Shown piece by piece: positions 1 to 9,429 of a DNA stretch of 64,000 nucleotides (positions are counted from its first letter, which is position 1; each line of letters starts with the position of its first letter). The DNA is from Hemerocallis citrina. Lineage: Eukaryota; Streptophyta; Magnoliopsida; Asparagales; Asphodelaceae. The stretch is from the NCBI GenBank assembly GCA_017893485.1, contig CM030362.1:262064255-262128254 (forward strand), read 5' to 3'. A program made the translations under genes and the position numbers. Below the pieces are notes generated by a model. It worked only from the letters and a program-made list of their open reading frames with translations. It had not been told where the DNA came from and searched no databases.

Positions 1-605
1 CCAACAAGATTTTCAAGCGAAAGTTGTGTTAAATCATTGGCTTCTTCAATTGCGGTAATTTTCTTTTCCCATTCTGGGGTAAGAGCGCGAAGAACCGTTC
101 TCACCGTCTCTGCTTGCATATATGTTTCGCTAAGAGCCACAAGGGAATTTGTGATGTCGGTGAATCTTGTTATCATCTCCGATACACTTTCATTCTCCTT
201 CATTCAAAACATCTCGAACCTGTGAACAAGCACAGAAATTTTAGATTCCTTGACCTTATTTGTGCCTTCATGTGTTACCTCAAGAGTATGCCATATTTGG
301 AATGTCGTTGTTGCAGTTCACACACGGTTGAATTCTTCTTTGGTAAGTGCACAAAAGAGAGCATTCATCGCCTTTGCATTGTTCATGGTTTCACTCTTCA
401 TATCGTCAATCTAGTGAACATAGGGAAGAGTAGGCAACGTATACTCCGTCATAGTCATGTTCCAAATCTTATAGTTGATGGATTATAAGTAAATCTTCAT
501 TCTACATTTCCAGTAGTTGTAGTTTGTTCCATCAAAGAGCGGCAGTTTTTGTGTAGATTGACCTTCGTGGTATTGATTCGCATTTGAAAAAGAAGTAGAT
601 GCCAT
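1..605 (-). pseudogene. Copia gag (UBN2-type) fragment, truncated by window edge
   Basis: Capsid-like Gag of a Ty1/Copia retrotransposon, read leftwards. The start codon is the complement of 603-605, just inside the primer site at 611-630. The translation opens MASTSFSNANQYHEG and continues with LPLFDGTNYNYWKCRMKIY, the N-terminal signature of plant Copia UBN2 gag. Further on come THEGTNKVKESKIS, a MITRFTDITNSL-like block and PEWEKKITAIEEA, in the family order. Several in-frame stops (for example after KIYL, after PYVH and near 320) show it is dead. Pol would lie to the left, outside the window. Family assignment is from motif recognition and is secure; the finer lineage is not. Confidence 0.85.
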
Positions 606-610
606 TGTGA

Positions 611-630
611 TTAACCAGGCTTTGATACCA
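611..630 (-). promoter_or_regulatory. Primer-binding site of the minus-strand Copia
   Basis: On the minus strand this reads TGGTATCAAAGCCTGGTTAA, close to the complement of the plant initiator tRNA-Met 3' end (usual TGGTATCAGAGC). It sits 2 nt from the LTR end at 633 and about 5 nt upstream of the gag start codon, the expected order. Confidence 0.8.
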
Positions 631-632
631 AG

Positions 633-999
633 TGTTGGATCCTGTATGCAAGGCAAATAGCACTAGGGGGTGAATAGTGTTACGTACAACTAAAAATTAT
701 TTAACTCTAAAACTATTGTTCAGTCAACTGAATCGACACATAAAAAAAGAGTTTATCAAATAGAAGAATATCGAATCTGTAAGTCGACTTAACAGGATAA
801 TAAGTCGACTGATCAGACACAGATACACTATAAAATGCAGCGAAATTAAAATTGCAAGTTAGAGAGATCAAACCACAGAGAATCAACAATGCTAACACAG
901 AGATATATTCTGCTTAGGTCCTCCCAACCTACGTCCAGTCTCCAAGCAACCCATTTGAGATTTTCCACTATTCCTGAAAAGATTTAAAAGAATATCCTA
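633..999 (-). repeat. Copia LTR, 3' part (split by Gypsy insertion)
   Basis: On the plus strand the LTR edge is TGTTGGATCC at 633, that is ...GGATCCAACA at the 3' end of the minus-strand LTR next to the PBS. It contains short repeats of a gtcgact motif that recur in the other half (13200-13350), which supports joining the two parts. It is interrupted at 999/1000 by the Gypsy element. It resumes at 12719. Confidence 0.75.
995..999. repeat. Left target site duplication of Gypsy 1000-12713
   Basis: tccta here and cccta at 12714-12718 agree at 4 of 5 bases and lie exactly outside TGTAACACC...GGTGTTACA. They mark a normal integrase-mediated insertion into the Copia LTR. Confidence 0.75.
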
Positions 1000-1549
1000 T
1001 GTAACACCGTAGATTTGATTTATGAAATTTTTATGATTTTACGTGTTTTGCACGTTTGATTTCATTTGTATAATTTTTCGTATAAAATATTTTTATAGTA
1101 TTTGTTCTCCCTTATTTTTTCCAAAAAATTATTTTCTTTTAAAGCCTAATTAAAATCTAAAGCCCAAATTGTCTTTTAAGCCCACTTTATTAATTAATTA
1201 TTTTAATTATTTAAACCCATGGTTAAATTGGTCCATTAGTGAGCCCATTTAACTTATTTCTCTTTTAAAACAAGTTAACTTGTGTTGTAGACTCTTGTCA
1301 TGAACAAATAAATTTTTATGCACATGTACACTTGTAAGGAGGGGGTACTAGTTAGCACGTGCAAGCACTAGGGTGTGCATTGCACACCTTTACCTAGGCC
1401 GGATTGTGATGGAGGGATGTGGAAGATATGGAAGTGGTGGAGAGGTGGTTGTGTATCATGGGTAGTTTTTGTAACTCCCTTGTTCATCTAGACCATTGAT
1501 CTTTAACCATTTGATTACATCCTAGCCCTACATTCACCCCAAAAAGTTG

Positions 1550-1557
1550 TATAAATA
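1550..1557 (+). promoter_or_regulatory. LTR TATA box (5' copy)
   Basis: TATAAATA followed by cccctctctatactctgcattctcacactt, a typical plant TATA and pyrimidine-rich start region. The same arrangement is at 9978 in the 3' LTR. The start site would be around 1580-1590 (inference). Confidence 0.7.
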
Positions 1558-2476
1558 CCCCTCTCTATACTCTGCATTCTCACACTTACAATTTTTGAAA
1601 GTAAAGAATAGAAAGAAAAGAAAGAGAAGTAATTTGAGTGAGACAAAAGATTGAGGAGTTGTGAGATTGTGTGTTATTTTGTTCTTCAAGGAGGAGGCCG
1701 GACTACACTAGGGGGCAAGGCTCGGGTGCGGCATCATTAGGAGGAGAAGCAATTTTGGTGGCTGGATTTAGGAGGAGACGGCTTCGCCCGATCATTGTAG
1801 GAGATCATTAGGAGTTTGTTTGTTTTTCTCTCCATCAAAGGTGGGTGATTCTCTTACACTTCTAACTAGGTTCATGCTAGAGTATGGTTGATGCATTTGA
1901 ATAGAGACATAGTTATTCTAGTCATATGTTATAAGAATAAGACAAATTAGAATGCTTGATTGTGTGTGAAAAGAATGATAATTAGTTGCAAATTTTGATA
2001 GTTAGTTTAATTTTGACATTTCTACCATGCTTTAATTGATGATTGTGCTATTCCAAGGAGACATGATTGTATGTTTAATTGGATTGAAATGTTAATCATG
2101 CTTAGTGGTGAATTTGCTATTTCAATGGTTAAAAATTAGAAAAAATAGATTTTTGTTGCTGAAATAATTGGGTAATATTAATAGTCATAATCAGAAGGAA
2201 ATGCAAGGAGTTTGAATACCAATTTACAAAAGAAATGATTTTAGGTTGTACATATTTGAAATTGTAGACAAATTTGTAGTCAAATAGAAAAATTGATGTT
2301 TTTATGTCAAAAATCAAAATTTAATTTACTGATATGTTAGAAATGAATAAAAGTTATGTTCTGGAATTTTTTGAAAGAAATTGGAGAAGAAACGAAATTA
2401 AAATTAGTTATTTTTTATAAAAGTTCAATGAACCGAAACTAACATCAAACCCCCTAAAAACCCAATTCATATCAAT

Positions 2477-2580
2477 TGGCCACTTAGCCTAATTGGTTAG
2501 TGGGTGTGTTGGGCACGCTTACTGTAGCGTGGGTTCTGGCCTTGGTCTTAAGTTCGAAACCGAGCAAGAGACTTTTTCAT
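2477..2580 (+). promoter_or_regulatory. tRNA-like module with A and B boxes, first of two (5' LTR)
   Basis: TAGCCTAATTGG at 2485-2496 resembles an internal Pol III A box. AGTTCGAAACC at 2551-2561 resembles a B box, and the copy in the 3' LTR (10981-10991) is GGTTCGAAACC, a full match. A run of five T follows at 2573-2577, as a Pol III terminator would. The spacing of 54 nt between boxes is within the tRNA range. No tRNA cloverleaf is evident, so it is tRNA-derived or SINE-like at most. Confidence 0.5.
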
Positions 2581-2649
2581 TTTATTTTCTTTTGAAAAAA
2601 CATCCGAACTCGAGATTGGACTCATATGAATCCGAACCATCTTTGTTAC

Positions 2650-2760
2650 GTGGTTGCGCTTTGTCCCTTTGGTTGGTGCGTGCACTGGCTTTGTCTGTGG
2701 TCGCTGGTTCGAATCCCGAACTCAGCAAATTGAAAACTTTTGTTTTTTTAATTTTTTGGG
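2650..2760 (+). promoter_or_regulatory. tRNA-like module, second of two (5' LTR)
   Basis: A perfect B-box consensus GGTTCGAATCC lies at 2706-2716, preceded at 2651-2680 by a degenerate A-box-like stretch and followed by T runs at 2742-2756. The 3' LTR copy at 11136-11146 has drifted to GGCTCGATTCC. Together with the first module it looks like a tandem tRNA-like insertion fixed in the LTR before this element transposed. Confidence 0.45.
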
Positions 2761-4283
2761 TGATTTTGTGACTTTAAAAAATTCGGGAAAAATCCTATAA
2801 TTGTTATAAAAATATGTAGACTTCATGAAAATTAATTGTATACTATTTTGACTTGATTTAAATAGCGTGAGAGGAAAAATTGAGTAGAACCTTATAAAAA
2901 TCAATATTTTGCACAAGTACAAGTATAAAAGTGACTTTTTGAGTTATGCTAGGTTTATAAAAATGAGATTTTGTGTAAAAAGAACTTGAAGTGTGTTTTC
3001 ATTAGGAATTTTGTTATTATTTTGGGTAATGTGTGCTTTGAAAAGTAAATGAGAAATATGATTTTGAAATTTGGAGGAAAAGAAATATTAGTACGGAAAC
3101 TAAGACTTATTTTGGTTGAATGAGATTGTTATGAATTGAATTGTAACATTGAATTATTGGAAAGAATGGAAATCATGTTAATTGTGAACAGGAACTTATG
3201 AGTATGAGAACTCAAATATTGCGATTATGAATTGAAATTGAGAACTAGAGGGTAGCTAAGCCTCATACCGGCATCGAAAAGAAATATATTGAAATAAAAT
3301 TTGAAATCAAACGACCAAGATTTAGGTCATGTGATATAAATGGTTGAGATCGGTATAGTGGAAGGGCTAACTCGAGAGAATTGATTTTGTTCATGATTCA
3401 AATAACTAAGGACTAGATACATAGTGAAGACGTGATGAAAATAAGAGAAAAACACAAGTATGTTCGCCTTGGAGCTACGGTGAGAGAGTATTCACAGGCT
3501 GTCTTCTTGATGCGTCGTGACATGACATGGATATGTCTCCAGGAGTCCGTACCGCAGGCGACGCTCGTGGGGTATTTGGTGACTGCGGGTGGTGTCATGT
3601 CTTATGACGGAGGCTGAATTGTCGATAAGTTTTTTACGATGCGTCGTGACATGACGTTCCCCTCCAGGCTGTCTGGACATGAGCTCGTACTCATAGAACA
3701 TTTAGGATACTTATCGTAGTTACTGAAGTAGTTTAAGTCATGACGAGGGATTAAACCCTACAAGATGAAGAACAACTAAGGGCTTGCCTTCAGACCTATG
3801 TAGTATGGGATGCATAGAATCTGAACAAGTGCGTGTTAGTGTCATATAATATACATAACTGCATTAAGGACTAAGTGCACCACACAACACGACATCTATA
3901 GGATAGCCCCTTGTAGTTCTGTTTATGATCAAGTTTGTGATTGTTTAAGTATTTGAGAATCGTTATACTGTTTTCGGCATAGAGAGGATAGCCGTGTATA
4001 ATATTTCGTCAGTTGTAAGCAACTGACGCGCCCACAGTTTCCATGCAGGATAAAGTGGTTAACAAGACTAAAGAATGCATGCTGATTAAAGAATGATTCA
4101 AGTGTTATACATTTCAATTTATGTAAACTGTTGTAATTTGCTTCCGCTGTAAATATGTAATATAATTGTAAACTCTGATGTAACAAAAGTTCTTTATTTC
4201 CATGTAAAATTGTACGAAAGAAGTGTGAAAATCCTGTGGAACTTCGAATTCAGTTGTATTTTGGAATTCAGGGTGTTACGGAG

Positions 4284-4300
4284 TGGTATCAGAGCATGCT
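4284..4300 (+). promoter_or_regulatory. Primer-binding site of Gypsy 1000-12713
   Basis: TGGTATCAGAGCATGCT, complementary to the initiator tRNA-Met 3' end, begins 3 nt after the LTR terminus. Confidence 0.9.
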
Positions 4301-4436
4301 TCCAAGTAGTACAAATTTATAAAGAACGACACTCTGGAAGTGGACATTAGAGCGTGTTTAAGTCTAGAGATTTAAATGTAAGTCACTTACATTTGTGTTG
4401 CTCTACGATTTATGCTTTTCTTCTCCTTCCTCTAGG

Positions 4437-4844
4437 ATGGCGGACCACTTCGACCCAGCTGGAGATGATAATTGGCACATTGTTGAGGAAGATTACTACC
4501 CCGGGCAAGCTGATTTAGACGAGGAAGATCCTGATGAATTTGAAGAAGAATGGCATGAGTCCCGAGAGATCACTCCACCTCCGTATTCATCTGATGATTA
4601 TTCTGACGAGGAAGAACCATTTCCGAGTAATTTCATTGTGTCTCTTCAGAGGCAGGTATATACTCAACGGGAGAGAGTTAGGCTACTGGAGACTCAGTTG
4701 GCGAAGTGCAAGGATGATATTGCAATTCTCAGTCATCGTGTTTGGGAACTCGAGAAGAGGAAAAATATGACCGATGTACTGAAGGAGGAAGTGGAGGAAC
4801 TACGGGAAGAGCTTCTAGGAGCCAAGAGGAACCGTAGGAACTAG
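4437..4844 (+). CDS. Extra ORF between PBS and gag: acidic, coiled-coil protein of 135 aa
   Basis: Function not recognised. The first ATG (4437) is directly preceded by a pyrimidine tract ending in ctctagg, so it could follow a 3' splice site. Residues 1-70 are strongly acidic (runs of D and E) and contain ITPPPYSSDDY, with a PPPY motif. Residues about 75-135 are rich in L, E, K and R with heptad spacing (VRLLETQLAKCKDD, LKEEVEELREELLGAKR) and should form a coiled coil. The frame is free of stops, whereas the gag-pol downstream is riddled with them. The coordinates include the TAG stop. Extra ORFs upstream of gag are known in some plant Gypsy lineages (for example Ogre), but I cannot match this one. 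It could also be a captured host fragment. Confidence 0.6.
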   Translation: MADHFDPAGDDNWHIVEEDYYPGQADLDEEDPDEFEEEWHESREITPPPYSSDDYSDEEEPFPSNFIVSLQRQVYTQRERVRLLETQLAKCKDDIAILSHRVWELEKRKNMTDVLKEEVEELREELLGAKRNRRN

Positions 4845-4988
4845 ACTGTTGTATCTTCTTATTGTTTTCATTTCGATGTCAGAAATGTTTTAAATTCGAA
4901 TGTATAAAGTTGAAATTCAATAAAATGAAAAAGTTGATTTAAAATTCATGTTTATACTTCGAATTTAATAGATCTTTTGCATCAAAAT
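4845..4988 (+). other. Spacer between the coiled-coil ORF and gag
   Basis: AT-rich, with an AATAAA polyadenylation-like signal at 4919-4924. It may end a short transcript carrying only the upstream ORF, or be part of an intron. Nothing else is visible. Confidence 0.4.
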
Positions 4989-5942
4989 ATGGCTAGAAAA
5001 GGAGCTCAAAATGGTGAAGGTCTGGACTTGAAAATGGAACTAGCGAGGGTCTATCAGACACTCAATGCCATTGCCATGAATCAGAATCAAGGAAGGGTGC
5101 CTGCGAATCCAATACCGGAAGCAATCAAACTCGTGGAATCATACAAGCGGATGAAACCACCAGTGTTTGAGTGGAAATCAGACCCTGATGCGGCTGATAA
5201 TTGGATCCTACAGGTAGAGACTATCTTCGAAGTCTTGGAGACTCCGAAGGGCAGCAAGGTGAAGTTGGCGGTGCTGCAGTTCGAGAAGGATGCAACGGTG
5301 TGGTGGCAGTCGATGAAGCGGACGATGGAGGACTTGGTTCTTGGCTGGGATGAATTCTTGGAGGAATTCCGCACTGCAGCAGGGCGGCATATCGGTTAGG
5401 GAGTATGAGACAAGGTTCACTCAGCTCTCGAGGTATGCACCCGAACTGGTGATGGATGAGGCAAAGAAGGCTCGAAAGTTTGAGCATGATTTGAGGCCCA
5501 GTCTGAGATCCAAGATGATACCCCTCGGTAACAGGAGGTTTGACATGCTGGTCAAACGAGTTACAGCCACTGAGGCGGACATGGAGCAGTTCCATGCAGT
5601 TCAAAATTGGAGGACCAACTGGAATGTTGGGAAGAGGCCTGCAGTTTCTAGCAACTTCAGGGGACAGCCGCCGGCCCAGAGGTTCAAACCAACGGGAGCA
5701 AATGCTGTCAACATAGCTGGGAGACCCGAAAACAATTGGGTGAGACCTTCTGTGGTGACTTGCTTCAACTGTGGCGAGACGGGACATTACAAGTTTCAGT
5801 GCCCCAAGCCGTAGAACGTCACCCGTAGTGGACCGACACAGCAAGTTGGGAAGAAGCCATACCAGCAGGGGCGAGTATTTGTCTTGACTGAAGCTGACGC
5901 TGATGAGGTGGATCACGTCATTACTGGTACGCGGGAGGATGT
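4989..5942 (+). pseudogene. Gypsy gag (Retrotrans_gag plus CCHC knuckle), deleted and interrupted
   Basis: Starts MARKGAQNGEG. The capsid core is recognisable at about 5150-5360 (RMKPPVFEWKSDPDAADNW, then VWWQSMKRTME). After DEFLEEF the frame shifts and re-enters at QGGISVREYETRFTQLSRYA. About 25 residues expected in this family are missing. The breakpoint lies between two gaattc repeats (5350-5374), which suggests a microhomology deletion. The zinc knuckle CFNCGETGHYKFQC is intact (5761-5802). A TAG at 5812 interrupts the frame, where the family usually has Q, and reading then continues to a stop at 5943. Confidence 0.88.
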
Positions 5943-6340
5943 TTAGAGTGTTTTCTGTTGTTTCTCTTTTTCCCGCTTTTGTAATGAACTGTTATGTAAC
6001 GAGCGTATGTTATGTAACAGGAGAACTTATTTTGAATGGAAAGAAAGCTTTTGTTTTGTTTGATACTGGATCCTCTCACACTTTTGTATCACCTAAGTTT
6101 GCTAAAGTTTTGGGAGTCGAACTAAAAGTCTTTCCAGGCAAAATCTTGGCAGTAGCTACTCCATTAGGGGAGATTCTAACCACTGATCGGTACTATGCAG
6201 ACTGTGAGATCCTAATTGGGAACAAAATTTTTGGGATTGATCTGATCGAACTAAATGTCTTGGGAGTCGATGTGATCATTGGCATTGATTGGATGTCGGT
6301 GTACAGTGCAAACATCGAGTGAAAGACCAAGGAAGTAACA
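5903..6340 (+). pseudogene. Gypsy aspartic protease
   Basis: Pepsin-like retroviral protease domain of the polyprotein, which would process Gag-Pol. The catalytic motif is FDTGSSHTFVS near 6058-6090 and the second conserved block is GVDVIIGIDWMS near 6262-6298. The frame differs from upstream gag and stops at 6320, so the protease is cut off from both neighbours. Confidence 0.85.
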
Positions 6341-6387
6341 GTGAAGGCTACAGGTGGTCCTGAAGTCACTTTCCAAGGGAAGAAAAG

Positions 6388-7280
6388 ATGTTCTGGTCGG
6401 GTGGCAGCTATCTGCAAGAGGGATGTTCCTGCGGAGGTGCAGCAAATTCTTATGGTTTGGGATTACCCAACGGTATTCTTGGAAGATTTGCCCGGGTTAC
6501 CCCGCATCGTGATGTGGATTTCTGCATCACTATTCAGCCAGGGACTTCACCTATTTCCAAGGAACCGTATAGGATGGTGCCTATGGAGCAGGATGAGATC
6601 AAACGGCAGATTGAGGAACTATTAGAGAAAGGCTTTATTCAACCGAATGCATCACCTTGGGGAGCAGCAGTGCTTTTGGTAAAGAAGAAGGATGGTTCGA
6701 TGAGGATGTGCATCGATTACCGGGAGCTGAATAAGGTCACTGTTCAGAATATGTATCATATTCCCTGAATTGACGACCTGTTCTACAAGGAGCTGCTATT
6801 TTCTCCAAAATAGATCTTCAATCAGGTTACCATCAAGTTCGAATGAAAACTGAAGATGTGCATAAGACTGCATTCAGAACACGACACGGGCATTACGAAT
6901 TCTTAGTTATGCCATTTGGAGTGACGAATGCACCTGCAATTTTCATGGATATGATGAACAGAGTTCTGAGGTCGTTCATTGATTCTTTCATCGTGGTGTT
7001 CATCAACGATATCCTTGTGTACTCCAAGTCGGAGGAGGAGCATACAGCACATCTGGCAGCTGTTTTGAGGAAGCTTCAGGAGCATGAGTTGTATGCCAAA
7101 TTGTCCAAGTGTAATTTCTGGAAATCTGAAGTGGCATTCCTAGGTCACATCCTTTCTAAGGAGGGAGTGACAACTGATCCGCAGAAGATAGAGGCAGTGA
7201 AGGAGTGGGAAAGGCCTACTACAGTGAAGAAAATCAGGAGTTTTCTTGGGCTGACTGGGTATTACAGGAGATTTATCTAG
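6388..7280 (+). pseudogene. Gypsy reverse transcriptase, catalytic motif changed
   Basis: RT domain in two frames. The first part holds [15 protein letters not shown], the [20 protein letters not shown] block and MCIDYRELN. It ends at a TGA at 6766 followed by a small deletion. The second part (6843-7280) holds [21 protein letters not shown] and ends [13 protein letters not shown]. The catalytic box, normally with two adjacent aspartates, reads FINDILVYS (codons 6999-7025): the first Asp is Asn (aac at 7005). This change alone should abolish polymerase activity. Confidence 0.9.
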
Positions 7281-7298
7281 GGCTATGCTCAGATAGCC

Positions 7299-7859
7299 GT
7301 GCCGCTCACTGGTCTGACCAAGAAGAATGTGAACTTCAAGTGGACTGAGCAGTGCGAGGCAAGCTTTCAGGAGTTGAAAGAGAGGCTGACTACTGCTCCC
7401 ATTTTGGCTTTGCCTAGAGCAGATGTTGAGTACGATGTCTATAGCGATGCTTCACATCGTGGGCTTGGTTGTGTCTTAATGCAAGAAGGAAAAGTGATCG
7501 CTTATGGGTCTAGGCAACTACGACCGCATGAGAAGAATTATCCGACTCATGATCTAGAGTTGGTTGAGATTATTTATGCCTTGAAGCAATGGAGACACTA
7601 CGTGTATGGTGAGAAATTGAACATGTACACAAACCACAAGAGCTTGAAATACATCTATCAGTAGAAAGTTTTGAATCTGAGACAAAGGAGATGGATGGAG
7701 GTGCTTGAGGACATTCGTCCGGAGATTAAGTACCATCCTGGGAAGGCTAATGTTGTTGCTGATGCACTTAGTCGCAAGAGCAGTATGGATAGTTTGATCA
7801 CAACTCAGAGGCAGCTGGCAGAGGAGTTGGATCGGGCTAGTATTGAAGTTGTTCTGTGA
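7299..7859 (+). pseudogene. Gypsy RNase H
   Basis: Retrotransposon RNase H downstream of [17 protein letters not shown] carries the first catalytic Asp. The family motif around DHKSL is here [10 protein letters not shown], with Asp to Asn at 7632-7634. HPGKANVVADALSRK (about 7734-7780) gives the last conserved Asp. A TAG at 7662 and a TGA at 7857 interrupt the frame. Confidence 0.88.
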
Positions 7860-7925
7860 GGCTTGGAATCATCTTTAGCTCAGTTGAGGCTTCAACCAAC
7901 GCTGAACGAAAGGATTATCGCAAGT

Positions 7926-9152
7926 TAGAAAGAAGATGCAGAGATTCAGAAGATGAAGGAGCAGGTCGGTGCTGGCAGGTTATCTGAGTTTCAGATCAGG
8001 GATGAGGTGTTGTGGTTTGGAGAGAGGCTGTGTGTTCCGGATCAAGTAGAATTGCGGGAGAGTATTCTCCAGGAGGCACATGCTACTCTTCTGTCTGTAC
8101 ATCCTGGGAGTACCAAGATGTATAAGGACATTAAGCAGCATTTTTGGTGGTCAGGTCTGAAGCGAGATGTGGCTGAGTTCGTGGCGAGGTGTGAGATCTG
8201 TCAGCAGGTCAAAGCCGAGAATCAGAAACTCGGAGGTATATTGCAACCATTCCCTATTCCGGAATGGAAGTGGAATAACATCAGTATGGATTTCATCTCG
8301 GGTTTGCCCAAGAGTTCCAAGGGTAATGATGCGATTTGGGTCATAGTCGATCGACTAACCAAGTACGCTCACTTCTTGGTGATGAAACTCACTTCTTCGA
8401 TGGACAGATTGGCTGAGCTGTATGTTGGTAAGATCATCAGGCTTCATGGTATTCCGTTAACCATTGTATCTGATCGGGATGCGCAGTTTACATCGCATTT
8501 CTGGAGGACTCTTCAGACAGCTTTGGGTACCAAGACGGATTCCAGTACTGCTTTTCATCCTCAGACAGATGGACAAACCGAGAGAGTCAACTGTATTCTT
8601 AAGGATATACTTCGGCGTTGTGTACTAGACTTTGGAGGCAGTTGGGAAAGGCACTTGGCTCAGGTAGAGTTTGCCTACAACAACAGTTTTCAGACTATTA
8701 TTGGGATGGTGCCGTACGAAGCTTTGTATGGCAGGAAATGCAGAACACCTGTTTGTTAGTTCGAAGTTGGAGAGCGGCAGATGTTTGGGCCTGAGATTGT
8801 GCAGCAGACCTCCGAAAAGATCGATCTGATCAGGAAGAGGTTGGTGAATGCTCAGAGTAGGCCGAACAGCTATGCAGACAACCAGAGGAGGGACCTTGAG
8901 TTTGAGGTTGGTGACTTTGTCGTTCTGAAGGTTTCACCTAGCAAAGGCGTGATTCGCTTCGGCAGAGGTGGAAAGTTAGCCCCGAGGTTCATAGGCCCAT
9001 ACAAGATATTGAAGCAGATTGGGAAAACTGCTTATCAGTTAGAGTTGCCGAAAGAGTTGTCTCAGGTGCACAATGTCTTCCATGTGTCTATGCTGAGAGG
9101 TTACATCCCAGATCCTAGTCACCATTTGCCTGAAGTGCCGGAGGGTTTGTAG
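7926..9152 (+). pseudogene. Gypsy integrase
   Basis: The zinc-binding HHCC domain is present (HATLLSVHPGSTKMY ... CEICQQVK, about 8078-8210). The catalytic core follows, with MDFISGLP, SDRDAQF and QTDGQTERVN supplying the DDE residues. The C-terminal GPF-like region is GPYKILKQIGKTAYQLELP. TAG stops at 7926, 8757 and 9150 break the frame. The conserved residues themselves are intact, so the stops are recent relative to the fold. Confidence 0.9.
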
Positions 9153-9326
9153 TTGGATCTGAGTTACATTGAGCTTTCGGTTGAGATTGGCGATCGTCAG
9201 GAGAAAGTCTTGAGGAATAAGACGATACCGAAGGTCAAAGTAGTATGGAGAAACAAGTTGGTTGAAAAGGCTACTTGGGAATCTGAGGAGAGGATGATGA
9301 AGGCTCATCCTGAGCTCTTTGTGTGA
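9153..9326 (+). pseudogene. C-terminal chromodomain of integrase
   Basis: After the stop at 9150 the same frame continues with LDLSYIE, then IPKVKVVWRNK and ATWESEERMMKAHPELF, ending at TGA 9324-9326. This is the chromodomain that defines plant chromoviruses and is thought to guide integration to marked chromatin. With the long LTRs it suggests the Tekay/Del lineage (inference). Confidence 0.82.
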
Positions 9327-9416
9327 TTTGTATCTTCTTTTCTTTCTTTTCTTATCTCTTTGTTGTATTCTTGTTTTCTCACTCTTTAAGTGTAGTTCCG
9401 GGGACGGAACTATTCT

Positions 9417-9429
9417 AAGGAGGGAGTGT
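9417..9429 (+). promoter_or_regulatory. Polypurine tract
   Basis: AAGGAGGGAG followed by tgt lies directly before the 3' LTR start at 9430. It is the plus-strand primer expected here. Confidence 0.85.

Larger units (their letters stand above)
1000..4280 (+). repeat. 5' LTR of chromodomain Ty3/Gypsy element (3.28 kb)
   Basis: Begins TGTAACACC and ends GGTGTTAC(G), with the last base changed from A. It matches 9430-12713 along its full length (3281 against 3284 bp). In the first 370 bp I count roughly 15 differences by eye, about 4 percent. A TATA box at 1550 and an A/G-rich transcribed region suggest that U3 is only about 580 bp and that R plus U5 exceed 2.6 kb. This is a very long untranslated leader. 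Two tRNA-like modules lie at 2477-2760. Near 3505-3660 the motif tgcgtcgtgacatgac occurs twice, with an inverted partner (gtcatgtcttatgacg) between the copies. Confidence 0.93.

Noticed and set aside
2477..2720. Functional tRNA genes
   Set aside because: A and B boxes are present, but no acceptor stem or anticodon arm with a credible cloverleaf could be drawn.
5221..5916. 231-codon minus-strand frame opposite gag
   Set aside because: It is a shadow of the plus-strand gag, which carries clear capsid and zinc-knuckle motifs.
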